A DNA stretch of 64,000 bases from Chitinophagaceae bacterium UBA1953 (GCA_002336115.1 DDEN01000017.1:1-64000), one strand, 5' to 3'. Shown: positions 7,971-17,560, counted from the stretch's first letter. The notes: generated by a model not told the origin, from the sequence alone. A program made the numbers and translations.

Positions 7971-9179
7971 TCATACATCCTGCTTCAATATTTCGTGCCC
8001 CATTTTATCCCGTTTTGTTTCGAGATATTTTTTGTTATGCTCATTGGGTGCAATGCGGATAGGAACAGTTTCAACAATTTCCAATCCATAACCCGATAAA
8101 CCAGCACGTTTTTTAGGATTGTTGCTGATCAGCCTCAGCTTGGTAATATTTAAAGTGCGTAGAATTTGTGCACCAACGCCATAATCTCTTGCATCCATGG
8201 GCAACCCAAGATGGAGGTTGGCTTCAACTGTATCAAGTCCCTGCTCCTGTAGTTTGTATGCCTTTAATTTATTGAAAAGACCAATTCCTCTTCCTTCCTG
8301 GTTCATGTACAACACTACACCTTTGCCCGCCTGTTCAACCATTTGCATGGCCGAGTGAAGCTGGTCGCCACAATCGCAGCGCATAGAACCAAGAATATCA
8401 CCTGTAAAACAGGAAGAGTGAACCCTTACTAAAACCGGCTCATCTGCATTCCATTCTCCTTTAATTAAAGCCATGTGTTCCTTCCCGGCTTCTTTCTCCC
8501 GGAATGCAGCAAGTTTGAAATGGCCGTAAGCTGTAGGCATATCCACCCGCACAATTTCTTCAATCAATGAATCTGTTTTCAGCCGGTATTCAATTAAATC
8601 TTTAATTGATATAATTTTTACACCATATTTCTCAGCTAAAATTTCAAGTTGTGGCAAACGGGCCATTGTTCCATCCTCATTCATAATTTCAACCAGAACA
8701 CCTGCCGGTTCAAGACCAGCCAGTCTTGCCAGATCAATTGTAGCTTCTGTGTGTCCTGATCGCCTGAGCACCCCACCTTTTTTAGCACGGAGAGGGAAAA
8801 TATGTCCTGGGCGGGCTAAATCTTCAGCCCTTGTCTTAGGATCAATTAACGCATGTATTGTTTTTGACCTGTCTGGCGCTGAAATCCCGGTAGAAGTTCC
8901 ATACCCAATGAGATCGACTGAAATCGTAAAAGCTGTTTCATATAAAGACGTATTTGACGATGCCATAGGTTCAAGTTTCAGTTCATCGCATCGCTCATCT
9001 GTAAGAGCTGCACAGATCAATCCCCGCCCGTATTTTGCCATGAAATTCACTGCCTCCGGAGTGGCATATCTTGCAGCAATAATAAAATCACCTTCATTTT
9101 CACGATCTTCATCATCCACCACTATCACCATTTTCCCCTGACGGATGTCTTCAATTGCACTTGGAATAGAATTCAGCAT
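7971..9179 (-). CDS. ribBA: Bifunctional DHBP synthase / GTP cyclohydrolase II
   Basis: This 402-residue two-domain enzyme starts both branches of riboflavin synthesis. The N-terminal half (1-200) is 3,4-dihydroxy-2-butanone-4-phosphate synthase, with the DDEDRENEGDFI acidic loop and the SGHTEATIDLARLAGL segment. The C-terminal half (about 205-400) is GTP cyclohydrolase II, with the zinc-site segment SSCFTGDILGSMRCDCGDQL and NQEGRGIGL. Both active sites look intact. No FMN riboswitch is discernible in the 188-bp upstream gap, which is shared with a divergent receptor gene. A TAnnTTTG box lies 19 bp upstream of the start. Confidence 0.95.
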   Translation of the reverse strand: MLNSIPSAIEDIRQGKMVIVVDDEDRENEGDFIIAARYATPEAVNFMAKYGRGLICAALTDERCDELKLEPMASSNTSLYETAFTISVDLIGYGTSTGISAPDRSKTIHALIDPKTRAEDLARPGHIFPLRAKKGGVLRRSGHTEATIDLARLAGLEPAGVLVEIMNEDGTMARLPQLEILAEKYGVKIISIKDLIEYRLKTDSLIEEIVRVDMPTAYGHFKLAAFREKEAGKEHMALIKGEWNADEPVLVRVHSSCFTGDILGSMRCDCGDQLHSAMQMVEQAGKGVVLYMNQEGRGIGLFNKLKAYKLQEQGLDTVEANLHLGLPMDARDYGVGAQILRTLNITKLRLISNNPKKRAGLSGYGLEIVETVPIRIAPNEHNKKYLETKRDKMGHEILKQDV

Positions 9180-9197
9180 ATTTTTTTATTTGCAGGG

Positions 9198-9205
9198 CAA
9201 AGTTA
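9198..9205 (-). promoter_or_regulatory. Candidate -7 box of ribBA
   Basis: On the minus strand the sequence is TAACTTTG, matching the Bacteroidota -7 consensus TAnnTTTG, about 19 bp upstream of the ribBA ATG. No matching -33 TTG was found at the ideal distance, so confidence is limited. Confidence 0.4.
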
Positions 9206-9314
9206 GTTGAAAATGCCGGGGCATTTAAACAGGAGTTGGTAAAGTTTTCAAAGATAGCTTGCAGCAAACAACTTTGGCTTTTTGTCTGAAAGTTTACGAA
9301 TTGTTAATATTTCG

Positions 9315-9347
9315 TTGATATTTCAAAATCAGATTGTTGTTTCTTTG
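9315..9347 (+). promoter_or_regulatory. Candidate promoter of TonB-dependent receptor
   Basis: TTG at 9315-9317 and TTTCTTTG at 9340-9347 (one mismatch to TAnnTTTG) are 22 bp apart. The start codon at 9368 would follow a leader of about 15 bases. The match is imperfect. Confidence 0.35.
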
Positions 9348-9367
9348 CAATCGTAAAACAAAAAAGT

Positions 9368-12300
9368 ATGATAAAAATCAAAAACTTACTGCTTGTTATG
9401 ATAGGGTTATTCCTGTCAGTAACTACCTTTTCGCAGGTTACTACGGGTACTATAACCGGAGTAATAAAATCCGAAAAAAATGACCCTTTAGCTGGTGCTA
9501 CAATTACTGCGGTACATGTGCCTACAGGTACGAACTATGTTACTGTAGCTAAAAATGGTGGCCAATACACTCTCCCAAACCTGAGAATTGGTGGCCCTTA
9601 TAAGGTTACAATCCATTTTAGCGGATACAGCGAAGTTATTCTAACTGATGTTTATGTAAACCTTGGTACTCCATTGGTAATTGATGGCAGCTTGTTAGTT
9701 GAAACAAAAGACCTTGCTGCAATTACTGTGACAGGCAAAAACAAGGGGGGAATTATTAGTGCGCAAAGAAACGGAACCTCAACATATATTTCGCCCAGGC
9801 AAATGCAAACCCTGCCAACCATTAACAGAAGTGTTCAGGATTTTGCACGCCTTACTCCTCAGGTAAAAGCAAGTAACAACGGAAATGATGGTAACAGTAC
9901 TGGTTTATCTTTCTCAGGACAAAGTAACAGATATAACCAGTTTTCAATTGATGGTGCCAACGCAAATGATGCCTTTGGTTTAGGTTCAACTGGTACAAAT
10001 GGTGGTCAAGCAAACTTAAATCCGATTTCAATTGAAGCAATACAGGAAATCCAGATCGTACTTTCACCTTATGATGTAACTCAAGGTGGTTTTACCGGTG
10101 GCGGTATCAATGCTGTCACCAAGAGTGGAACAAATAATTTCCATGGTTCTGCTTATGGACAATATCAAAATGAAAATTTTGTTGGTAAAAGCGTTGCTTA
10201 TAATCCTTCCATTACCAAACTTCCTTATGGAGATTTCACTAACAAGACATTTGGTGCAACACTTGGTGGCCCGATTATTAAGAACAAACTGTTTTTCTTT
10301 GCAAATTTTGAGCGGTATGAAAAATCAACTCCTTTAGGGTTTGATCCAACTATTTCAGGATCTGGTTCAAAAGCCAGTGCTGCAACTTTGCAAAGCATTA
10401 AAGATTTCATGTTGAGTACTTATCAATTTGATTTGGGTTCTTTTGGTGCAATCAATAATAAGAATCAATCAACTTCTGCTTTTGCAAGAATCGACTGGAA
10501 TATCAGTGCTAAACACAAATTAACTCTCCGCCACAACTATGTTGAAGGAAGTAATGATATCCGCAGCCGCTCTGCTCAGGTACCTCTTTTTGAAAACACA
10601 GGATATAAGTTTACTGACAAAAGTAATTCAAGTGTTCTTGAATTAAACAGTACATTCAATTCAACTGCATCGAACGTTCTGCGTTTGACATACAATAGAA
10701 TCCGTGACGAAAGGATCAGCAAAACTGCTCCGAATCTTACAATTTACAACTACGAAGCTTCTACTTCTGCCACGATTACTTATAATCTTGGATCAGACTA
10801 CTCAAGTGCTGCCAACAGTTTAGGACAGGACATTATCAGTGTTACCGATAATTTTACTTTGTATAAAGGAAAACATACGCTGACCTTTGGAACTAATAAT
10901 GAGTTTTTTAAAAGTGATAACGTTTTCTTGCAAGCATTTTATGGAGCTTATACATTTGGAACAAGTGGCACTACCACCACAACTAATATTGCAAACTGGC
11001 AAGCCAATACTCCAACTTCTTTAGCTTCATCATTAGCTACTTATCAGGTTGGTTACTCAACTTCGGGAAAAGGCGATAAAGCAAACGCAATATTAAAAGC
11101 CGCACAGCTTTCAGTTTATGCACAGGATATCTGGAGCCCTAATAAAAATTTCAGATTGGTTTATGGTTTAAGAGTTGATCGCCCCGTTATTACCAGCAAG
11201 CCGGCAGAAAACACAGCTTTTAATACTGCTTTTGCATCGTATGATGTAAAAACAGACCAAATGCCAAAAGCAAGATTAATGTTTTCTCCCCGTGTAGGTT
11301 TCAATTGGGATGTAGAAGGAAATTCAAAGACACAAGTTCGTGGTGGAATTGGATTATTTACCGGTAGAATTCCTTTCGTATGGATTTCAAATCAGTTAAG
11401 CAATACAGGTGTTGCTACAAAAAGCTTAACCTACAATGGTTCAACTTTAGCTTCTTTGATTGCAAGCGGTACTGTTAAATATATGTTCAACCCTGCTGAT
11501 GCACAATTGGGAGCATATATACCATCAAGCAGCACAGCTACAGCTACTACTATAAATGTGATTGACAAAGATTTTAAATTTCCACAAGTTTTACGTGCTA
11601 ATTTAGCTACAGATAAAAATCTTGGAAACGGATTTATTTTAACATTAGAAGGTGTTTTCACTAAGAACATTAATAACGCTTTCTATCAGGAACTTAATGT
11701 AAGCAGTGCTGGTGACGGTACCGTTGCAATCGGTTCTACAACACGCCCTTTATGGACGAAATACACAAACACGAGCTTTGCGCAAGTAATTAAATTGAGT
11801 AACACAAGCAAGGGATACTCATTTAATACTACAGTTCAATTACAGAAAATGTTTAGTAAAGGATGGGCAGGTTCATTAGCTTATACTTTCGGAACATCTT
11901 CTTCACTGAACGATATTCCTTCATCAGTTGCTTTATCAAACTGGAGAGGCGTTCAATCTGTTAATGGTTTAAACAGATTGGAATTGAGCAGATCAAATTT
12001 TGATGCAGGTTCAAGAGTTAGTGGTTATATCAGTAAAGAATTTAAATATTTGAAATATTTCTCTACTACTATTACATTATTCTACAACGGTCAAACAGGT
12101 CAGAAGCTTTCATACGTTTACAGCAGAAATATTACTGGTGAAGACAGAGCAGCAACGAGTTCAAGTACTTCGCTTGTATATGTTCCTGCAAACTTTACCG
12201 AAGCAAATTTTGCAGACATAAGTGGAGGCAAAACTGCTACTCAACAATGGGCCGATTTTCAGGAATTTGCAAAAAACAACAAATACCTTCAAAAGCACAT

Positions 12301-12685
12301 GGGTCAAAATGTTGAACGTAATGGCGACAAATTACCTTGGGAAAATCATTTTGACTTAAGAATTGCTCAAAACTTTATGTTTAAAGAGCACAGGCTTCAA
12401 GTATTTTTTGATATAGTTAATGTGGGCGCTTTGCTGAATGCAGATTGGGGACGCTCATTCGGAAACGGCGATGGATTTTACCCTCAAACATCAACTTTGT
12501 TTACTGCTTTAGTTAGTGGTTCACAAAAGAAAGATGGAGTTTCGTTTACGCCAACTGCTGCTGCACCAGCATTTCAGTTCAATATCAATAATTTTACTAA
12601 AATTGGTGATACTTACAGACCATACTCGGTTTCTACATTTACATCACGTTGGAATTCCCAGCTTGGCTTAAGATATAGTTTCTAA
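9368..12685 (+). CDS. Oar-like TonB-dependent outer-membrane receptor
   Basis: The 1105-residue outer-membrane protein has a signal peptide (1-22) and a carboxypeptidase-regulatory-like beta-sandwich (about 25-110, TGTITGVIKSEKNDPLAGAT). A plug domain (about 120-260, including SFSGQSNRYNQFSIDGANAN and FTGGGINAVTKSGTN) and a long beta-barrel ending in LGLRYSF follow. It belongs to the Oar branch of TonB-dependent transporters, which lack classical SusC features. No SusD partner follows, so it is not a paired glycan-uptake system. The ligand cannot be predicted. A strong terminator follows. Confidence 0.9.
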   Translation: MIKIKNLLLVMIGLFLSVTTFSQVTTGTITGVIKSEKNDPLAGATITAVHVPTGTNYVTVAKNGGQYTLPNLRIGGPYKVTIHFSGYSEVILTDVYVNLGTPLVIDGSLLVETKDLAAITVTGKNKGGIISAQRNGTSTYISPRQMQTLPTINRSVQDFARLTPQVKASNNGNDGNSTGLSFSGQSNRYNQFSIDGANANDAFGLGSTGTNGGQANLNPISIEAIQEIQIVLSPYDVTQGGFTGGGINAVTKSGTNNFHGSAYGQYQNENFVGKSVAYNPSITKLPYGDFTNKTFGATLGGPIIKNKLFFFANFERYEKSTPLGFDPTISGSGSKASAATLQSIKDFMLSTYQFDLGSFGAINNKNQSTSAFARIDWNISAKHKLTLRHNYVEGSNDIRSRSAQVPLFENTGYKFTDKSNSSVLELNSTFNSTASNVLRLTYNRIRDERISKTAPNLTIYNYEASTSATITYNLGSDYSSAANSLGQDIISVTDNFTLYKGKHTLTFGTNNEFFKSDNVFLQAFYGAYTFGTSGTTTTTNIANWQANTPTSLASSLATYQVGYSTSGKGDKANAILKAAQLSVYAQDIWSPNKNFRLVYGLRVDRPVITSKPAENTAFNTAFASYDVKTDQMPKARLMFSPRVGFNWDVEGNSKTQVRGGIGLFTGRIPFVWISNQLSNTGVATKSLTYNGSTLASLIASGTVKYMFNPADAQLGAYIPSSSTATATTINVIDKDFKFPQVLRANLATDKNLGNGFILTLEGVFTKNINNAFYQELNVSSAGDGTVAIGSTTRPLWTKYTNTSFAQVIKLSNTSKGYSFNTTVQLQKMFSKGWAGSLAYTFGTSSSLNDIPSSVALSNWRGVQSVNGLNRLELSRSNFDAGSRVSGYISKEFKYLKYFSTTITLFYNGQTGQKLSYVYSRNITGEDRAATSSSTSLVYVPANFTEANFADISGGKTATQQWADFQEFAKNNKYLQKHMGQNVERNGDKLPWENHFDLRIAQNFMFKEHRLQVFFDIVNVGALLNADWGRSFGNGDGFYPQTSTLFTALVSGSQKKDGVSFTPTAAAPAFQFNINNFTKIGDTYRPYSVSTFTSRWNSQLGLRYSF

Positions 12686-12697
12686 ATAAGTAAGTAA

Positions 12698-12747
12698 ACT
12701 GTAATAAAAAAGGTTGTTTCAAATGAAACAACCTTTTTTATTACAGT
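12698..12747. terminator. Perfect 23-bp bidirectional terminator
   Basis: A perfect 23-bp stem with a four-base loop (AAAT), with A-runs and T-runs flanking the GGTTGTTTC core. It separates the receptor gene from the convergent esterase gene and can serve both. Confidence 0.85.
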
Positions 12748-12764
12748 TCAGAAATAAAGTGTTC

Positions 12765-13571
12765 TTACTTCCCCCAACCCCATTTCAAAAAATCAGGAAG
12801 GGCTTTTGCCCATGTAGGAACATCATGTTTCCCATCGGCAAGTTCGAGATAATGAATAGACTCGTTTCTATATCCTTTTTTCTTTAGCTCACGAATAAGG
12901 TCAAGAACATCATCAACAGAATCAATAATTCCATTATTATTCCTGTCATTATTCTCGTCGAGCAAGCCCGCCTGAAAAAAGAACTTTAATGATTGGTCGG
13001 CCCAACCATTTCTAACCTGGTTATGCATTATCCGGTCAGCGTCATCAGTATAACCATCATCATAAGATTTTTGCCGCCACCACAAGGAGCCGGAAAAAAC
13101 ACCAGTTTTCTTAAATTCATCCGAATGATTCCATACAATATCCAACGCCATTAATCCGCCAAGTGAAAACCCGGCAACCGATTTTTCTTTAAACGCAGCT
13201 ATTTGATATTTTCGGTAAATAAAAGGAAGTAATTCATCTAAAATAAATGCAGTATATAATCCTGCTTTAGCCCCTCTGCCCATATAATCGGGTTGGCTCG
13301 CAATTCCATACTCCATTTTTCTATCTTCACTGCAATGGATCCCTACACAAAATAACGGTTCAATCTCATCCTTTCTGTAAAGATCATTCATTATCTGGTC
13401 AAACGGCATTTGAAGCAAATCCTGTCCATCATTAATTAGCAGCAAACTTAACTGAGTTGAATCGGAAACAGAAGCTGGCAGGTAACAATCAAATTTTACA
13501 ATTCTCCCAAGATGTTCAGATCTGATTAGGTTTTCCTCAATAAGAATAATCCTCTTTTCTTCTAATTGCAT
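12765..13571 (-). CDS. Alpha/beta-hydrolase esterase, enterochelin-esterase-like
   Basis: The 268-residue protein has no signal peptide. The nucleophile elbow is GFSLGG (around residues 136-141), the catalytic His lies near the end in ADGKHDVPTWAKALPDFLKW, and an oxyanion-type LLINDGQDLL occurs early. This fits the esterase-D/enterochelin-esterase superfamily hydrolysing esters. An inserted acidic loop, DENNDRNNNGIID (about residue 205), looks like an EF-hand/dockerin-style calcium loop, unusual inside this fold. The gene diverges from the ATP-grasp/GCS2 pair and may act on its product, but that is only positional inference. Confidence 0.8.
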   Translation of the reverse strand: MQLEEKRIILIEENLIRSEHLGRIVKFDCYLPASVSDSTQLSLLLINDGQDLLQMPFDQIMNDLYRKDEIEPLFCVGIHCSEDRKMEYGIASQPDYMGRGAKAGLYTAFILDELLPFIYRKYQIAAFKEKSVAGFSLGGLMALDIVWNHSDEFKKTGVFSGSLWWRQKSYDDGYTDDADRIMHNQVRNGWADQSLKFFFQAGLLDENNDRNNNGIIDSVDDVLDLIRELKKKGYRNESIHYLELADGKHDVPTWAKALPDFLKWGWGK

Positions 13572-13738
13572 AAACTCAAAAATAAGGATAAGACTGCAAT
13601 CATATTTTACAAAGCAGATAAAAGCCCGGCGTTTTCATATAAACCTATTTTTAATCGTATTGCTTTAATTTTAAAAAACTGTATTATATTGACGGTACAA
13701 ACCGACTTAACAACTGTTCTTTACACTAAAATAAGCAC

Positions 13739-14692
13739 ATGAAAAAAATCGGAATTCTGCACGGAAAAGAAAGATCCTTCCCAAACGCTTTTGTTGAAAG
13801 GATTAACAGTAAAAAAATCGAAGGCATTGTTGCTGAACCAGTGCGTATCGAAAAAGTAATCCAGGGAATAAGTAATGGATATGCTGTAATTGTTGACCGT
13901 ATTTCGCAGGATGTTCCTCATTACCGTGCTTACCTTAAAAATGAAGCGTTAACAGGAACAGCGGTTATCAATAACCCATTTTGGTTTAGTGCCGATGATA
14001 AATTTTTCAATAACTGCCTCGCAACAAAAATCAATGTTCCTGTTCCTAAAACAGTTATTCTGCCAGCCAATCAACGGCCGGATGATACAGGACAGGATTC
14101 ATTCTCTAATCTTTCTTTTCCGTTGGATTGGGAAGGGATGTTTAATTATGTTGGTTTCCCGGCATATATGAAACCATTTGCCGGAGGTGGATGGAAACAT
14201 GTTTATAAACTCAATAATGCAGAAGAGTTTTTTGAAAAACATAATGAAACAGGTCAGTTGGTGATGCTGCTACAGGAAGAAATTGTTTTTGAGGAATATT
14301 ACAGATGTTATTGCATTGGCAGAAAGTATGTGCGTATTATGAGTTATGAGCCACGTAATCCGCATCATTTACGCTATGTTGCTGATTTTAGTCCTTCGGA
14401 TGAAAAACTGAAAATGCTGACGGACATTGTACTTCGCATTAACAACTATCTTGGATATGACTTTAATACTGTTGAGTTAGCCTTAAGGGATGGCGTTCCT
14501 TATGCCATTGATTTCTGCAACCCTGCACCTGATGCTGATTTGGCAAGTGTTGGTGAAGAAAATTTCGCATGGGTTGTAGAACATGCTGCACTTTATGCAA
14601 TTGAATGTGCACAAAATCACAAAGAGGGAGCCGATAATTTAACATGGGGCGAATATGTTAAACGTTCGGTTAATAAAACCACACTCTATTAA
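13739..14692 (+). CDS. ATP-grasp domain amidoligase
   Basis: The 317-residue protein has an ATP-grasp fold. A preATP-grasp N-domain (MKKIGILHGKERSFP) is followed by the phosphate-binding segment FPAYMKPFAGGGWKHV (about residues 137-152) and the C-terminal metal-binding segment PYAIDFCNPAPDAD (about 260-273). ATP-grasp ligases activate a carboxylate as acyl-phosphate and join it to an amine. It is followed after 21 bp by a GCS2-type carboxylate-amine ligase, indicating a two-step small-molecule or peptide synthesis. It is not a canonical D-Ala ligase, glutathione synthetase or RimK. The product is unknown. Confidence 0.8.
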   Translation: MKKIGILHGKERSFPNAFVERINSKKIEGIVAEPVRIEKVIQGISNGYAVIVDRISQDVPHYRAYLKNEALTGTAVINNPFWFSADDKFFNNCLATKINVPVPKTVILPANQRPDDTGQDSFSNLSFPLDWEGMFNYVGFPAYMKPFAGGGWKHVYKLNNAEEFFEKHNETGQLVMLLQEEIVFEEYYRCYCIGRKYVRIMSYEPRNPHHLRYVADFSPSDEKLKMLTDIVLRINNYLGYDFNTVELALRDGVPYAIDFCNPAPDADLASVGEENFAWVVEHAALYAIECAQNHKEGADNLTWGEYVKRSVNKTTLY

Positions 14693-14713
14693 TTTAATAA
14701 CGATCACTCTGTC

Positions 14714-15826
14714 ATGGCAACTATCAATTATAAACAGTTTACGCTCGGTGTTGAAGAAGAATACATGGTATTTGACCCTGAAACAAGGGAACTAAAAAGC
14801 CATGAACAGAAAATTGTAACGGAAGGACAAAAAGTTATTAAGGATAAAGTAAAAGCCGAAATGCACCAGGCTGTTGTGGAAGTTGGAACCGACATCTGCA
14901 AAAATGCCGATGAAGCCTTTACAGATGTTGCAGTACTCCGTAAAACAATTCATGAAATTTCAAATGGTCTCGGTTTTGCAGTTGGAGCAAGCGGTACACA
15001 CCCTTTCAGTCATTGGCGAGACCAGCTAATTACTGACCATGTTCGCTATAGCCAGATCGTTAATGAGTTACAGGAAGCTGCAAGAAGTAATTTAATATTT
15101 GGGCTACATGTGCATGTTGGAGTTGAAAACAGAAAAACAGCTATTCATATAGCCAATGCAGCAAGATACTTTTTACCGCATGTTTATGCTTTAAGTACAA
15201 ATTCGCCTTTCTGGGTAGGACGAATGACCGGCTATAAATCCTTCCGCACAAAAGTATTTGATAAATTTCCAAGAACAGGTATTCCTGAACATTTCGACAG
15301 TATTGAAGCCTATGATAATTTTGTGAATCTGCTAATCAAAACCAACTGCATTGATAACGCAAAAAAAATATGGTGGGATTTAAGAGTTCACCCGTTCTTT
15401 AATACAATTGAGTTCAGAATCTGTGATGTACCGCTTACAGTTCATGAAACCATTGCTCTTTCAGCTTTATTCCAGGCCATCGTTGCAAAGCTTTATAAAC
15501 TTCGTTGCAATAACATGGGCTTTATTCAATACCAACGTGCATTGATCAACGAAAACAAATGGAGGGCAAGCAGATATGGTATTGATGGATATTTAATTGA
15601 TTTCGGAAAAGAAGAAGAAATCAATACAAGGGCTTTAATTTATGAACTACTCGACTTTGTAGATGATGTGGTAGATGAGCTTGACGGCAGAAACGCACTA
15701 AATTTTATACCCCAAATTTTAGAAACCGGAACCGGAGCCGACAGACAATTACAGGTTTATCATGAAACGAAAAATCTTGAAACAGTCGTTGATTATATAA
15801 GATCGCAGTTCCTTACCGGAATTTAA
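14714..15826 (+). CDS. Carboxylate-amine ligase, GCS2/YbdK family
   Basis: The 370-residue protein matches the glutamate-cysteine ligase family 2 (YbdK/COG2170). It has an N-terminal FTLGVEEEYMVFDPETREL, a VVEVGTDIC strand, GLHVHVGVENR (about 133-143) and the late FRICDVPLTVHETIALSALFQA segment. YbdK-type enzymes have weak gamma-glutamylcysteine ligase activity, and many family members make other amides. It forms a tight pair with the ATP-grasp gene (21-bp gap), resembling a gamma-glutamylcysteine ligase plus glutathione-synthetase-like arrangement. The actual amino acids joined cannot be read from sequence. Confidence 0.85.
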   Translation: MATINYKQFTLGVEEEYMVFDPETRELKSHEQKIVTEGQKVIKDKVKAEMHQAVVEVGTDICKNADEAFTDVAVLRKTIHEISNGLGFAVGASGTHPFSHWRDQLITDHVRYSQIVNELQEAARSNLIFGLHVHVGVENRKTAIHIANAARYFLPHVYALSTNSPFWVGRMTGYKSFRTKVFDKFPRTGIPEHFDSIEAYDNFVNLLIKTNCIDNAKKIWWDLRVHPFFNTIEFRICDVPLTVHETIALSALFQAIVAKLYKLRCNNMGFIQYQRALINENKWRASRYGIDGYLIDFGKEEEINTRALIYELLDFVDDVVDELDGRNALNFIPQILETGTGADRQLQVYHETKNLETVVDYIRSQFLTGI

Positions 15827-15882
15827 TTATAAGTATCAATACATTTTGTTTAGATAAATACAAGTCACAGAATCCTATTTTC

Positions 15883-15915
15883 AATAAAAAAGCAGCGTAA
15901 TGCTGCTTTTTTATT
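15883..15915. terminator. 14-bp bidirectional terminator
   Basis: AATAAAAAAGCAGC (15883-15896) pairs perfectly with GCTGCTTTTTTATT (15902-15915) across a five-base loop. It sits between the convergent GCS2 ligase and ilvE genes. Confidence 0.85.
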
Positions 15916-15927
15916 TCATTTTGTCAA

Positions 15928-16992
15928 TCAGATTTTATACAACCACCCATGCTTGTCTTCCACTTTACCTTCTTTAATTTCATCAAGCCTGCGTTTAACT
16001 TCAGGTGAAATTTTCCAGCTTGATGTATCAAATTTCATCACAGTATCTTTATAACGAAGTTCCTGTATCATTGAAATCGTTGCTGCTGTCCCTGTTCCAA
16101 ATACTTCTTTCAGTTCACCTTTACCGTATGCTTCAACCAATTCATCAATGCTTATATGTCTTTCCTCAACAGTTAATCCAATTTCTTTCAGCAATTGAAT
16201 AACACTATTACGTGTTACACCTGCAAGAATGGTTCCGTCTTCCAGACCAGGAGTAATGGCTGTATTACCAATAATTACAAAACCATTCATTACACCAAAC
16301 TCCTGTAAATATTTATGTTCAACTGCATCTGTCCACAATACCTGGTCGTATCCTTTTTTCTTTGCTTCAACAGTTGGCAACATTGCAGCGCCATAGTTGC
16401 CTGCAGCTTTTGCAAAACCAACACCACCCGGAGCAGCACGTACATAATGTTCTTCCACGTAAATGCGCATGGGAGCAGAGAAATAAGGACCTGAAGGACA
16501 AAGAATAATCATGAACCTGTATTTATCACTTGGCCGTACACCAATTAATGCATCATTGGCAAACATAAAAGGTCTGATGTATAAAGAGTAATCATGCTTT
16601 GCAGGAATCCAGTTTTTATCAATTTCAATCAGCATGCGCATTCCTTCAATAAAAATTTCTTCAGGAACGGCAGGCATGTTCATTCTTGCAGCCGATTCAT
16701 TAAAACGTTTGTAATTGTCATAAGGTCTGAAAATAAACGCATCACCATTTTCATGACGGTAAGCTTTAATACCTTCAAAAATGCTCTGACCGTAGTGAAT
16801 AGCTGCATTAGCAGGTGAAATCAGCATTTCCTGGTAAGGTTTAATTTCAACACTTTTCCATTCGCCATCTTCATAATCAGCTACCAGCATGTGATCGGTA
16901 AAATATTTTCCAAAAGGAACATTGTTCAGATCAATACCGGCAAGTTTAGTTGTTTCAGATTTTGTAATTAAAATATCTGTTGTGGCCACCAT
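15928..16992 (-). CDS. ilvE: Branched-chain amino-acid aminotransferase
   Basis: The 354-residue PLP enzyme of fold type IV interconverts Leu/Ile/Val and their 2-oxo acids with glutamate/2-oxoglutarate. It has the eukaryote-like BCAT layout: QSIFEGIKAYRH near residue 90, PGGVGFAKAAGNYGAAMLP around residue 190, the QVLWTDAVEHKYLQEFG segment, and TILAGVTRNSVIQLL, which forms the phosphate-binding site. Length matches the family. It diverges from the operon starting at 17057. No attenuator is visible in the 64-bp gap. Confidence 0.93.
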   Translation of the reverse strand: MVATTDILITKSETTKLAGIDLNNVPFGKYFTDHMLVADYEDGEWKSVEIKPYQEMLISPANAAIHYGQSIFEGIKAYRHENGDAFIFRPYDNYKRFNESAARMNMPAVPEEIFIEGMRMLIEIDKNWIPAKHDYSLYIRPFMFANDALIGVRPSDKYRFMIILCPSGPYFSAPMRIYVEEHYVRAAPGGVGFAKAAGNYGAAMLPTVEAKKKGYDQVLWTDAVEHKYLQEFGVMNGFVIIGNTAITPGLEDGTILAGVTRNSVIQLLKEIGLTVEERHISIDELVEAYGKGELKEVFGTGTAATISMIQELRYKDTVMKFDTSSWKISPEVKRRLDEIKEGKVEDKHGWLYKI

Positions 16993-17056
16993 AACTCATT
17001 ATTTTTGTTCTGCAAAGAAACGAAAAAAACTAACAGGCATCAGGAAGGTTATTCAA

Positions 17057-17551
17057 ATGGGTTTTGAAAAAATTCAACTTACAGCAGAACAGATCGGAGA
17101 ATTGTATTCTTCGCACCTCGTTATTACCGGTAATGAAACGAAAACAATTGTGCCTTCTGTTGAAAAAAATGACATTCCGGTAAAAGGGAAAAATAAAAAA
17201 CATTTTGTTTGGGTAGTAAACGAGCCTGGATTCCCTTTTTTGAGTGATGCCGATTTTCAGTTTATGGGCGATGTGATTAATGCCTGCAAAATGAATATGG
17301 ATGATATTGCACTGGTAAACCTTGCAAATGGTCCTGTAAATTTTTCTGCTATTTCTGAGCAACTGCAACCACGATACCTCATCATCTCCGCTCAAAACCT
17401 TGACTGGCTTCCTTTTTCATCGGTTCATTATGAATTTTACCCGATGAATGATTTTCAGTTATACTGTACAGAAACACTGGCTGAATTAAGAAACGACAAA
17501 GTAAAAAAATCAAAACTCTGGCTGGCATTAAAACAAATGCTGGGCCTTTAA
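17057..17551 (+). CDS. Conserved hypothetical protein upstream of rdgB
   Basis: The 164-residue protein is taken from ATG 17057, because the longer frame back to 16922 would overlap the start of ilvE. It has no signal peptide or membrane segment. It contains a mixed alpha/beta region KHFVWVVNEPGFPFLSDADF followed by ALVNLANGP and RYLIISAQNLDWLPF. The pattern is vaguely reminiscent of the small DNA polymerase III psi-subunit fold, but I would not name it. It is the first gene of a tight operon (9 bp to rdgB). Confidence 0.7.
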   Translation: MGFEKIQLTAEQIGELYSSHLVITGNETKTIVPSVEKNDIPVKGKNKKHFVWVVNEPGFPFLSDADFQFMGDVINACKMNMDDIALVNLANGPVNFSAISEQLQPRYLIISAQNLDWLPFSSVHYEFYPMNDFQLYCTETLAELRNDKVKKSKLWLALKQMLGL

Positions 17552-17560
17552 TAACCATTT

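Noticed and set aside
8749..9141. 130-codon plus-strand frame
   Set aside because: Antisense to the well-conserved N-terminal half of ribBA.
9180..9367. FMN riboswitch upstream of ribBA
   Set aside because: No conserved RFN-element sequence blocks were recognised in the 188-bp gap.
16922..17056. Longer start for the gene upstream of rdgB
   Set aside because: It would overlap the first codons of the divergent ilvE; the ATG at 17057 fits better.
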